This document shows, piece after piece, positions 42,081 through 51,536 of a DNA stretch of 64,000 nucleotides (positions within the stretch are counted from its first letter, which is position 1; each line of letters starts with the position of its first letter). The translations under genes were made by a program, and so were the position numbers. Origin of the DNA: Micromonospora lupini str. Lupac 08 (lineage in GTDB: Bacteria > Actinomycetota > Actinomycetes > Mycobacteriales > Micromonosporaceae); NCBI RefSeq assembly GCF_000297395.2, contig NZ_HF570108.1, positions 3,134,359 through 3,198,358 on the forward strand. The letters run 5' to 3'. A model generated the notes under the pieces. That model was given only the letters and a program-made list of their open reading frames with translations. It did no database searches and was not told the origin of the DNA.

Positions 42081-42425
42081 ATGACTGCAGATCCGGTCAG
42101 TGCCGTGTTCGCCGCGCTCGCCGACCCCACCCGCCGGGCCATCCTGGCGAGACTGGCGTCCGGCGAGGCGACGGTCAACGAACTGGCGGAGCCGTTCCCG
42201 ATCAGCGTCCAGGCGATCTCCAAACACCTGGGGGTGCTGGAGCGCGCCGGGCTGATCGTGCGGACGCGCGAGGCGCAGTGGCGGCGCTGCCGGCTCGACC
42301 CGACACCGCTGCGCACCCTCGCCGAGTGGGTCGACCAGTACCGCCGGCTGTGGGACGAGCGTTACGACACCTTGGACGACTACCTGCGTGACCTGAAGGG
42401 GACCAGCCATGACCGACACCAGTGA
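42081..42425 (+). CDS. ArsR-family regulator paired with SRPBCC protein
   Basis: Winged-helix protein of 114 aa: FAALADPTRRAILARLASGEATVNELAEPF and SVQAISKHLGVLERAGLIVRTREAQWRRC. It has no metal-binding Cys pair and is the type commonly co-encoded with an AHSA1/SRPBCC protein. It overlaps that gene by 17 bp. Confidence 0.88.
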   Translation: MTADPVSAVFAALADPTRRAILARLASGEATVNELAEPFPISVQAISKHLGVLERAGLIVRTREAQWRRCRLDPTPLRTLAEWVDQYRRLWDERYDTLDDYLRDLKGTSHDRHQ

Positions 42426-42882
42426 TCTGACCATCACCCAGCCCTCCGACCGCGAGATCACCATGACCCGGACGTTCGACGCTCCGCGCGAGTTGGTCTT
42501 CGCGGCGCACACCCAGGCCGAGCACCTCAAGCGCTGGTGGGGGCGGGGCAACCCGTTGGACACCGAGATCGACTTCCGGGAGGGCGGCCGCTACCGGCAC
42601 GTCGAGCACGCCCCGGACGGCAGCGACTACGCCTTCCGGGGCGAGTTCCGGGAGATCGTCGTGCCGGAGCGGGTCGTGCAGACCTTCGAGTTCGAGAGGA
42701 TGCCCGGCCACGTCGCGGTGGAGACGCTCGTCTTCACCGAGCACGACGGCCGCACGGTGGTCACCACCACCACGTCCTTCGACACCGCCCAGGACCGCGA
42801 CGGCATGGTCGAGTCCGGCATGGCGCAGGGAGTTGCCGAGTCGTACGCCGCACTGGACCGCCACCTGGCCACGCTGCGCTGA
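42409..42882 (+). CDS. SRPBCC (AHSA1-like) protein
   Basis: Protein of 157 aa with the START/Bet v1-like fold: MTRTFDAPRELVFAAHTQAEHLKRWWG, then GGRYRHVEHAPDGSDYAFRGEFREI and ESGMAQGVAESYAALDRHL. This family binds hydrophobic ligands. In ArsR/SRPBCC pairs it may act as ligand carrier or stress responder. Translationally coupled to the ArsR gene. Confidence 0.88.
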   Translation: MTDTSDLTITQPSDREITMTRTFDAPRELVFAAHTQAEHLKRWWGRGNPLDTEIDFREGGRYRHVEHAPDGSDYAFRGEFREIVVPERVVQTFEFERMPGHVAVETLVFTEHDGRTVVTTTTSFDTAQDRDGMVESGMAQGVAESYAALDRHLATLR

Positions 42883-42952
42883 CGCGCCGCACGGCGGGCC
42901 GGCGTGCGGATAATCCCTGGCCGTGCGACGTGCCCGGTGGCACGGTGTCCGC

Positions 42953-43963
42953 ATGGCGCGGGACGTATCACGGCAGGTGGCCGGCTGGGTCCGGGCGGAC
43001 TTCGGTCTCGACCTGTCCACGCTGGACGAGGTCACTGATGGCGCGGACGAGCACGCACGCCTGTGGCGGGCCCGGACATCCGAGGGACGCCGGTACGCGG
43101 TCAAGCTCAGCGGTGGCGGCACGCCGGCCGGTCTGATCGTGACCGCGCACCTGGCCGCGCAGGGCGTGCCGGGGATCGCGGCGCCGCTGCGTACCCTCGA
43201 CGGGCGTCTTCACGGTGACCGCGACGGGCGGCGGCTCTCCGCGGTGCCCTGGGTCAGCGACCAGCGGGCGCTCGACGGCCCGATGACCGAGGCGCACTGG
43301 CACGCCTACGGCGAGGTGTTGGCCGCCGTGCACGCGGTGCCGGTGACCGATGAGCTGGCGCGTGCGCTGCCGGCGGGCGGTGACGCGTACCCCTCGATCG
43401 TGGCCGCGACCCGCGACGTGGCCGGGCGGCTCCGCGACCGGACCGACCCCGGCGATCCGTTGGTCGCCGAGCTGGCGGCCACCTGGGCCTCCGTCGCCGA
43501 CCGGGTGACCACGCTGATCCGGGGGGTCGAACGGCTGGCCGCCGCCCGGTCGGGGCCGGCGGTGGTCTGCCACGGCGACTCCCACCTGGGCAATCTGCTG
43601 CTCGGCCCCGATGGCCAGGTCTGGTTGATCGACTGGGATGACGCGGTGCTGGCCCCGCCCGAGTGTGACCTGATGTTCGTCGTGGGCGGCGTGCTCGCCT
43701 TCGCGCCGATCACGCCCGCGCAGGAGAGGGCCGTGCGCGCCGGGTACGGCGCTTCGGACATCGACGCGGCGCGGCTGGCCTGGTTCCTCGCCGTTCGCGC
43801 GCTCGACGACCTCAGCGACTGGACCCGCCAGGCGCTGGATCGTGCCGGCAGCCCCGACGATCGCGCGACGGCTGCCCGGATCGTACGGGGCCTCGTGTCG
43901 CCGGTCGGCCTGGTCACCCTCGCCGACACGGCGCTGCGTGACCTCGACGGGCCGCAGCACTGA
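42953..43963 (+). CDS. Aminoglycoside-phosphotransferase-family kinase
   Basis: Protein of 336 aa with an eukaryotic-kinase-like fold: VVCHGDSHLGNLL contains the catalytic Brenner motif and LIDWDDA the metal-binding DxD. It belongs to the large APH/choline-kinase family, whose members phosphorylate aminoglycosides, macrolides, homoserine or other small molecules. Substrate unknown. The ATG at 42953 is preferred; a GTG at 42923 lies 8 bp after GATAAT and could give a leaderless start with ten more residues. Confidence 0.75.
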   Translation: MARDVSRQVAGWVRADFGLDLSTLDEVTDGADEHARLWRARTSEGRRYAVKLSGGGTPAGLIVTAHLAAQGVPGIAAPLRTLDGRLHGDRDGRRLSAVPWVSDQRALDGPMTEAHWHAYGEVLAAVHAVPVTDELARALPAGGDAYPSIVAATRDVAGRLRDRTDPGDPLVAELAATWASVADRVTTLIRGVERLAAARSGPAVVCHGDSHLGNLLLGPDGQVWLIDWDDAVLAPPECDLMFVVGGVLAFAPITPAQERAVRAGYGASDIDAARLAWFLAVRALDDLSDWTRQALDRAGSPDDRATAARIVRGLVSPVGLVTLADTALRDLDGPQH

Positions 43964-43980
43964 GCAGGAAAACCCGGTGA

Positions 43981-45543
<1,563 letters not shown>

Positions 45544-45547
45544 GCGG

Positions 45548-46210
45548 TCACCGCTCCGCGAGGCGGGTGCTGTCGACGAGTTGGCGGGGGGCCCGCGGGC
45601 CGGAGAGGCTCTTCGCCTGGTACATGGCCGCGTCGGCGCGGCTGAGCGCGTCGGTGAGCTGGGCCGGGCCGGTCACCGGGGAGAGCCCGACCGAGGCGGT
45701 GACCCGGACGCTGCACCCACTGAGCCGGATGGGCGCGGCGACGGTCTCGCTGAGGCGTCGGGTGGCGTGCTCGATCCAGCGCCTGTCGACGGTCGGGCTG
45801 GCGAGCAGGCCCGCGAACTCGTCGCCGCCGAGACGGGCGACGAGGTTGTCCCCGGCGAACCCGGCCAGCCGTTCGGCCACGCTGATCAGCACCTGGTCGC
45901 CGGCGGCGTGCCCGTACCGGTCGTTGATCTGCTTGAAGTCGTCGAGGTCGAGCACGATGGCGATCAGCGGCTGGCCGTCGGCGTTGGTGAGCAGGGCGGC
46001 CGCGAGGCGGTAGAAGGCGCGTCGGTTGGGCAGCCCGGTGAGCGGGTCGTGGCTGGCGGCGTGCCGTTCGGCGGCCAGCTCGGCCTGGAGGTGCCCGATC
46101 TCGGCCTCGGCCTGCAGGGCCCGGCGGCGCATCTGCCAGGAGGAGAGGAGTGCTCCCGCGGCACAGAGGCCGGAGGCGACGCTCATCGGATCCGGCACGA
46201 GACCTCCCAT
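45548..46210 (-). CDS. GGDEF diguanylate cyclase
   Basis: Protein of 220 aa with a short N-terminal hydrophobic stretch (GLCAAGALLSSW) and coiled coil (residues 20-55), then a GGDEF domain with DPLTGLPNRRAF, DLDDFKQINDRYGHAAGDQ and an intact RLGGDEF active site. No RxxD inhibitory site is seen five residues upstream. Probably makes c-di-GMP. ATG at 46210 chosen; another at 46186 possible. Confidence 0.88.
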   Translation of the reverse strand: MGGLVPDPMSVASGLCAAGALLSSWQMRRRALQAEAEIGHLQAELAAERHAASHDPLTGLPNRRAFYRLAAALLTNADGQPLIAIVLDLDDFKQINDRYGHAAGDQVLISVAERLAGFAGDNLVARLGGDEFAGLLASPTVDRRWIEHATRRLSETVAAPIRLSGCSVRVTASVGLSPVTGPAQLTDALSRADAAMYQAKSLSGPRAPRQLVDSTRLAER

Positions 46211-46309
46211 CGCCGCGACCGCCTCCAACCGTCGGTCTGCGCGGCGCGGTGCCGCGTCGGGCCAGTTTTCCCTGGTGGTTGCCCCAGTCGGGGTAACGCA
46301 AAGTGAACG

Positions 46310-46379
46310 GATAAGCACCGATCACGTGCGTTATCATGCTCGCCGTCCGGTGCAGATGCAATAGCAGATGCACGTGCAT
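46310..46379. promoter_or_regulatory. Dyads in the GGDEF/DUF397 divergent region
   Basis: GATAAGCAC (46310-46318) faces GTGCGTTATC (46326-46335), and ATGCACGTGCAT (46368-46379) is a perfect 12-bp palindrome. Both contain CACGTGC followed by an AT-rich run. The binding protein is unknown. Confidence 0.45.
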
Positions 46380-46464
46380 AACCGTCCGATGTCGATACCG
46401 CACCCTCGCCGTCACCGCTCCTCCCACGGGCACCGGCGGGCTCGTGAGCAGAAAGACGCCTCTC

Positions 46465-46704
46465 ATGCAACAGCCACCCAATGGCGTTCCGATTCCTCAG
46501 TTGCCCCCGCTGACCTGGCTGAAGAGCCGCCGCAGCAACCCGAGCGGCAACTGTGTCGAACTCGCCGAACTGCCCGGGGGAGCCGGCATCGCCGTTCGCA
46601 ACTCGCGCCATCCGGAGGGACCCGCACTGATCTACACAGTGGACGAGATCGCGGCGTTCGTGCTCGGCGCGCGCGACGGCGACTTCGATCACCTGATCAA
46701 CTGA
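46465..46704 (+). CDS. DUF397 protein
   Basis: Protein of 79 aa with WLKSRRSNPSGNCVELAEL, VAVRNSRHPEGPAL-like IAVRNSRHPEGPALIYT and FVLGARDGDFDHL, diagnostic of DUF397. Such proteins are typical partners of XRE regulators with a DUF5753 domain in sporulating actinomycetes, as found next. Start ATG at 46465. Confidence 0.9.
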   Translation: MQQPPNGVPIPQLPPLTWLKSRRSNPSGNCVELAELPGGAGIAVRNSRHPEGPALIYTVDEIAAFVLGARDGDFDHLIN

Positions 46705-46842
46705 CCGGCCGTCGAAGGCCGTCCCGGCGACGGGACTGAATCGCCGGTCCGGAGGAGTTCACCTCACTGTCGGTCCATGGCATGCTTACACGTCGGCCGG
46801 GCTGGGTGCCCGACCGCGTGGTCGGTATCCGGAGGTCCGCAC

Positions 46843-47730
46843 GTGACGATGGTTCCCGCCGAGGGCGGCCCGACAACCGGGCCGACCGTGCTGCGCATGC
46901 TGCTCGGCGCCCAACTGCGCCGCCTGCGCGAGTCCAGCGGGGTGACCCGGGAGGGCGCCGGGTGGGAGATCCGCTCCTCCGAGTCGAAGATCAGTCGGAT
47001 GGAGCTGGGACGTGTCGGCTTCAAGGAGCGCGACGTGTCCGACCTGCTCACCCTCTACGGCGTCAGCGACGAGGGCGAGCGCGAGGCGCTGCTGAAGCTC
47101 GCCCGGGACGCCAACAGCCCCGGCTGGTGGCACCGCTACGGCGACGTGCTGCCCAGCTGGTTCCAGTCGTACCTGGGCCTGGAGGCGGCGGCCGCGCTCA
47201 TCCGCAGCTACGAGGTGCAGTTCGTCCCCGGCCTGTTGCAGACCCGGGAGTACGCCCGCGCGGTCGTGCTGCTCGGCCACGGCGCGGCCGGCGCCGCCGA
47301 GATCGATCGCCGCGTGGCGTTGCGGATGCAGCGCCAGCAGCTGCTCCACCGGGACAACCCGCCGCAGCTCTGGGCCGTGGTGGACGAGGCGGCGCTCCGC
47401 CGTCCGATCGGTGGGGCCGAGGTGATGCGGGGCCAGCTCACCGCGCTCATCGAGGCGACCAAGTCGCCCACCATCCGGCTCCAGGTCATCCCGTTCGCCG
47501 CCGGTGGCCACGCGGCCGCCGGTGGCGCCTTCACCATCCTGCGCTTCGGCGACCAGGAGCTGCCCGACATCGTCTACATCGAACAGCTCACCAGCGCCAT
47601 CTACCTCGACAAGCGCGACGACCTCGACTATTACGCCGTGGCCATGGAACGGTTGTGCGTCGAGGCCGAGCCGCCGGAGCGTACGCCGGAGATCCTTTCT
47701 CGGCTGCTGGAGGAGCACTACCCGGCGTGA
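46843..47730 (+). CDS. XRE regulator with DUF5753 domain
   Basis: Regulator of 295 aa: Cro/C1-type HTH (QLRRLRESSGVTREGAGWEIRSSESKISRMELG, about residues 20-75) and a DUF5753 domain (FQSYLGLEAAAALIRSYEVQFVPGLLQTREYARAV). This is the WhiJ-like type. GTG 46843 has GGAGG seven bases upstream. It follows DUF397 and precedes a DUF574 methyltransferase-like gene, a recurrent actinobacterial set linked to development and antibiotic control. Confidence 0.9.
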   Translation: MTMVPAEGGPTTGPTVLRMLLGAQLRRLRESSGVTREGAGWEIRSSESKISRMELGRVGFKERDVSDLLTLYGVSDEGEREALLKLARDANSPGWWHRYGDVLPSWFQSYLGLEAAAALIRSYEVQFVPGLLQTREYARAVVLLGHGAAGAAEIDRRVALRMQRQQLLHRDNPPQLWAVVDEAALRRPIGGAEVMRGQLTALIEATKSPTIRLQVIPFAAGGHAAAGGAFTILRFGDQELPDIVYIEQLTSAIYLDKRDDLDYYAVAMERLCVEAEPPERTPEILSRLLEEHYPA

Positions 47731-47838
47731 CCACCGACCGGGCGGCGCGCGTCGTCGGAGTGGCATTAGCATGAGCGGCGGCCGGTCACAGTGGACGAAC
47801 GACACCGACTGGGTGCGCACAGAGTCATGGAGGCAGCC

Positions 47839-48681
47839 TTGACCACCGACACGGACGGTACGACGGGCGGCTCACCGAGCGACCGGATCGACACGGCGGT
47901 GCCGCACCCCGCCCGCCGCTACAACTACTGGCTCGGCGGCAAGGACAACTTCCAGGCCGACCGGGAGTCCGGCGACGCGATGGCAGCCGCGTTCCCGACG
48001 ATCCGCACCTCCGCCCTGGAGAACCGCCGATTCTTGCGACGCGCGGTGGGTTACCTGGCCCGCGAGGCCGGCATCCGGCAGTTCCTCGACATCGGCACCG
48101 GCATCCCGACTGCCGACAACACCCACGAGGTCGCCCAGGCCATCGCGTCGCAGTCGCGCGTGGTCTACGTGGACAACGACCCGATCGTGCTCGCCCACGC
48201 CCGTGCGCTGCTGACCAGCTCGCCGGAGGGCGCCACGGCCTATATCGACGCCGACCTGCGCGACCCGGAGAAGATCCTCGCCCACCCGGAGCTGCGACGC
48301 ACCATCGACCTGGCGCAGCCCGTCGCGCTGATGCTGGTGGCGGTGCTGCACTTCGTGCCGGACGACGACGACCCGTACGCGCTGGTGCGGCGGCTGCTCG
48401 ACGCGCTTCCGGCCGGCAGTTACCTGGCCGCGTCGCACGCCACACATGAATACCTGCCGCCCGCGATCGCCGAGGAGGCCAGGGCGGCGGCCAAGGGTGG
48501 CGGCCCGCACGGGCTGATCAACCTGCGTACGCGGGCCGAGTTCACCGGCTTCTTCACCGGGCTGGACGTGATCGAGCCGGGCATCACGTCGGTCGCCGAG
48601 TGGCGTGCCGAGAGCGAGCCGCAGCCTCGGCCGTCGGTGGTCGAGGTGAGCATGTACGGCGGTGTCGCCCGCCTGCCCTGA
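47839..48681 (+). CDS. DUF574 SAM-binding methyltransferase-like protein
   Basis: Protein of 280 aa with the DUF574 pattern: SDRIDTAVPHPARRYNYWLGGKDNF, then RRFLRRAVGYLAREAGIRQFLDIGTGIPTADNTHEVAQ, then VVYVDNDPIVLAHARALL. It has a Rossmann fold for S-adenosylmethionine; target unknown. The TTG at 47839 has GGAGG five bases upstream; the ATG at 47827 is a possible alternative that overlaps that site. Confidence 0.88.
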   Translation: MTTDTDGTTGGSPSDRIDTAVPHPARRYNYWLGGKDNFQADRESGDAMAAAFPTIRTSALENRRFLRRAVGYLAREAGIRQFLDIGTGIPTADNTHEVAQAIASQSRVVYVDNDPIVLAHARALLTSSPEGATAYIDADLRDPEKILAHPELRRTIDLAQPVALMLVAVLHFVPDDDDPYALVRRLLDALPAGSYLAASHATHEYLPPAIAEEARAAAKGGGPHGLINLRTRAEFTGFFTGLDVIEPGITSVAEWRAESEPQPRPSVVEVSMYGGVARLP

Positions 48682-48695
48682 GCGACCGGCCCGGG

Positions 48696-49097
48696 TCAGG
48701 TGCCCGAGGCGTCGTACCGTTCGCGGGCGGAGTGCACCTCGCCGATGTGCGTCTCGGCCCACGCCTTGATGGCGCGCTGCACCGGCAGCAGGCTCTCGCC
48801 CAGCGGCGTCAGCCGGTAGTCGACCCGGACCGGCACGCTCGCGGTCACCGACCGGTCGACCAGGCCGTCGCGTTCCAGCTTGCGTAGCGTCTGGGTGAGC
48901 ATCTTCTGACTGGCCCCGGCAACGGTACGGGCCAGTTCGCTGTGCCGCAGCGGCCCGTCGGCCAGTGCGCTCACCACGAGCGTCAGCCACTTGTCGCTGA
49001 GTGTCGCCAACAGCTCGTGGCCCGGGCACTCGGCCAGGAAGGCGTTGTACCGGCGGCGTTCCCGCTCGCGGCGCTCGTCGGCGGTCATGGTGGCCAT
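48696..49097 (-). CDS. HxlR-family regulator
   Basis: Winged-helix regulator of 133 aa with FLAECPGHELLATLSDKWLTLVVSAL, SQKMLTQTLRKLERDGLV and RVDYRLTPLGESL. Single Cys at C24 in the usual redox position. The ATG at 49097 follows GGAGG. It is divergent from the quinone reductase and probably controls it. Confidence 0.88.
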   Translation of the reverse strand: MATMTADERRERERRRYNAFLAECPGHELLATLSDKWLTLVVSALADGPLRHSELARTVAGASQKMLTQTLRKLERDGLVDRSVTASVPVRVDYRLTPLGESLLPVQRAIKAWAETHIGEVHSARERYDASGT

Positions 49098-49108
49098 CGT
49101 GAACCTCC

Positions 49109-49127
49109 CGGGTGCCCAGGGCACCCG
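49109..49127. promoter_or_regulatory. Candidate HxlR operator
   Basis: Perfect 8-bp dyad CGGGTGCC-CAG-GGCACCCG between HxlR and the quinone reductase, with a third GGTGCC half-site at 49130. Confidence 0.6.
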
Positions 49128-49174
49128 AAGGTGCCTCCTTCCCGCCGCAGACTAGCGCTCCTAGCGTCGCCGGT

Positions 49175-50107
49175 ATGAGAGCTGTGATCGTCCGCCGGTT
49201 CGGCGGCCCCGAGGTCCTGGAGATCGCCGACCTGCCCGTGCCGGAGCCGGGAGTCGGACAATTGCGGGTGCGCGTCGCCGCCGCCGCCGTCAACCGGATC
49301 GACCTGTCCACCCGCAGCGGCGCGTTGAGTGCGGCGGGTCTGCTGCCACCGCTACCCGTCGTGGGGCTGGGCTGGGACGTCGCCGGGGAGGTGGACGCGG
49401 TCGGGCCGGGCGTGCGGCGGTTCGCGGTGGGCGAGAAGGTGATCGGGCTGCGGGACCTGCTCTCCGCGCCGGGCGCCCAGGCCGAATGGGTGGTGCTGGA
49501 CGAGGACGCCCTCGCGCCGGCGCCGCGTACCGTCGCCCCGGAGCTGGCGGCGACGTTGCCCCTGATCGGTCTCACCGCGGCCCGGTCGCTGGCCCTCACC
49601 GGTCTGGGCGTGGGACGGACGTTGCTGGTGACCGGCGCGGCCGGCGGGGTGGGTGGTCTGCTGCTCGAACTGGCGGCGTTGCGCGGCGTCCGGACCGTCG
49701 CGGTGGCCGACGCCGCTGACGAGGAGCTGGTGCGGGGGTGCGGGGCGGACTGGTTCGTGGCGCGTACCGAACGGCTCGGCGCGGCCGTGCGCGCGGTGGT
49801 CCCGGGTGGGGTGGACGCGGTCGTCGACGCGGCGGTCGTCGGGGTCGCCGCGCACGAGGCGCTGCGGGGTGGGGGCACGTTCGTCGCGCTGTTGGCGCCG
49901 TTCGCCCCGCCGCCGTTGCGGGCCACGCGGGTCGTCGTGCAGGAGGTCCGCGCCGACGGCGCACGACTGGCCGAGCTGTCCGCACTCGTCGACGGCGGCC
50001 AGCTCAGTCTGCGTCTGGCCGACCGGCTGCCGCTGATCGAGGTGGCGGCGGCGCACGAGCGGGTGGCCGCCGGGGGCCTGCGGGGTCGGCTGGTGCTGGT
50101 GCCCTGA
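49175..50107 (+). CDS. Quinone-oxidoreductase-like MDR protein
   Basis: Protein of 310 aa of the zeta-crystallin/quinone-reductase type: MRAVIVRRFGGPEVLEIADLPVPEPGVGQLRVRV, then LLVTGAAGGVGGLLLELAAL. No zinc ligands. The ATG at 49175 is the first residue of the fold. Divergent HxlR with a shared dyad suggests control by electrophile or quinone stress. Confidence 0.88.
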   Translation: MRAVIVRRFGGPEVLEIADLPVPEPGVGQLRVRVAAAAVNRIDLSTRSGALSAAGLLPPLPVVGLGWDVAGEVDAVGPGVRRFAVGEKVIGLRDLLSAPGAQAEWVVLDEDALAPAPRTVAPELAATLPLIGLTAARSLALTGLGVGRTLLVTGAAGGVGGLLLELAALRGVRTVAVADAADEELVRGCGADWFVARTERLGAAVRAVVPGGVDAVVDAAVVGVAAHEALRGGGTFVALLAPFAPPPLRATRVVVQEVRADGARLAELSALVDGGQLSLRLADRLPLIEVAAAHERVAAGGLRGRLVLVP

Positions 50108-50147
50108 CCGGGCTTGCGTATTGACCGTCGCGAACTCGTCGGGTTAG

Positions 50148-50182
50148 TCTCTGTATCGATCCAGTCTGAATCGATACAGAGA
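50148..50182. promoter_or_regulatory. LacI operator with 13-bp perfect arms
   Basis: TCTCTGTATCGAT (50148-50160) and ATCGATACAGAGA (50170-50182) with 9-bp spacer, just upstream of the LacI gene. Each arm also contains a smaller palindrome centred on ATCGAT, so two adjacent operators may be present. Confidence 0.75.
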
Positions 50183-50190
50183 GGTGCCGG

Positions 50191-51255
50191 GTGAAGCCAA
50201 CACTGCAAGCCGTGGCGGACGCCGTCGGCGTCTCCCGCAGCACCGTGTCCAACGCCTACAGCCGTCCCGACCAGCTCTCGGCGGCACTGCGCGAGCGGAT
50301 CCTCGACGCCGCCCGCCAACTCGGCTACCCGGGGCCCAACCCCACCGCCCGGTCGCTGCGTCGCGGCTTCGTCGGCTCGATCGGGGTCCTGTTCACGTCG
50401 CAGTTGTCGTACGCCTTCACCGACCCCTTCGCGGTCCGCTTCCTCACCGGGGTGAGCGCCGCCGCCGAGCGGCACGGCACCAGCATGCTGCTGGTGCCGC
50501 TGCCGCCGGCGCAGACCGACGCGCGCCGGGCGGTGGAGAACGCCGCCGTCGACGGCTTCTGCGTCTACTGCGTGGCCGACGAGGAATGGGCGTTGGACGT
50601 GATCCGCGCGCGCGGACTGCCGTACGTCAGCACGGCTCCCCGCGACGACGCCGGCGCGGACGAGCGGTACGTCGGCATCGACGAGCGGGCGGCGGCCCGC
50701 GGCATCGCCGCGCACGTCGCCGGTCTCGGCCACCGCCGGGTGGCCCTGCTCGCCGACGCCGTGCTGCCCGACGCGCCGGCCGGCCCCCTCACCCTCGACG
50801 GCGTGCACGAAGCGTGGCACCCGACGACACGCGGCCGGCTCACCGGCTTCGCCGACGCGTTCGGCGAGGTCGGCGTCGACTGGGCGGACCTGACGGTGGT
50901 CAACGCCCTCGGCAACAGCCGTCAGGCCGCGGCCGCCGCCGTCGCCGGACTGTTCGACGGGCCTGCACCGCCGACCGCAGTGCTGGCCGGCTCCGACGTG
51001 CTCGCCCTCGGCGTGCTCGACGCGCTGGCCCAGCGACCGGGCGGCGCCAACCCGCCGGTCTCGGTGACCGGCTTCGACGACATCCCCGAGGCCGCCGCGG
51101 CCGGCCTCACCACCGTCCGGCAACCGGCCGAGGACAAGGGCCGCATCGCCGCCGAACTGCTGCTCGACCCGCCCGCGGACGCCGCGGCCGGTCATGTGCT
51201 GCTACCCACCGCACTCGTCGTCCGGGCCTCCACCGGACCTGTCCCGAGGAGTTGA
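50191..51255 (+). CDS. LacI-family regulator
   Basis: Regulator of 354 aa: HTH TLQAVADAVGVSRSTVSNAYSRPDQLSAALRERI with hinge GPNPTARSLRRG, then a periplasmic-binding-like effector domain ending SVTGFDDIPEAAAAGLTTVRQP. The GTG follows GAGGTG. A long palindrome overlaps the promoter, so it is likely autoregulated. No sugar gene is next to it; targets lie elsewhere. Confidence 0.9.
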   Translation: MKPTLQAVADAVGVSRSTVSNAYSRPDQLSAALRERILDAARQLGYPGPNPTARSLRRGFVGSIGVLFTSQLSYAFTDPFAVRFLTGVSAAAERHGTSMLLVPLPPAQTDARRAVENAAVDGFCVYCVADEEWALDVIRARGLPYVSTAPRDDAGADERYVGIDERAAARGIAAHVAGLGHRRVALLADAVLPDAPAGPLTLDGVHEAWHPTTRGRLTGFADAFGEVGVDWADLTVVNALGNSRQAAAAAVAGLFDGPAPPTAVLAGSDVLALGVLDALAQRPGGANPPVSVTGFDDIPEAAAAGLTTVRQPAEDKGRIAAELLLDPPADAAAGHVLLPTALVVRASTGPVPRS

Positions 51256-51257
51256 CC

Positions 51258-51452
51258 ATGGAATTCCCCACCGGCTACGTCACCGCTCTCGACGCGATGA
51301 ACCGGCACGTCACCTCGGCCCGACCGGACGCCCCGGTCGTGGTCGAGCGCACCCGCCGGCCACTGCTGACCCCCACCCGACAGGTGACAGCCGTCGCCCT
51401 GCGCCGCCTCGCCGACCGGATCCAGCCCCGACCGGTGCCCCGCTGCTCCTGA
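51258..51452 (+). CDS. Small protein downstream of LacI
   Basis: Protein of 64 aa beginning two bases after the LacI stop, with GAGGAG nine bases upstream. Basic and rich in Arg and Pro; TPTRQVTAVALRRLADRI could be an amphipathic helix. No known domain. Codon use is like that of genuine genes around it. Confidence 0.6.
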   Translation: MEFPTGYVTALDAMNRHVTSARPDAPVVVERTRRPLLTPTRQVTAVALRRLADRIQPRPVPRCS

Positions 51453-51536
51453 CTTTCGGTACACCCGGGACGAACGGTGCTGGTCCGGGCACGCAGAGTG
51501 GTCGATTGCGCACTCGCCAGGCAGACTGGTGAAGCC

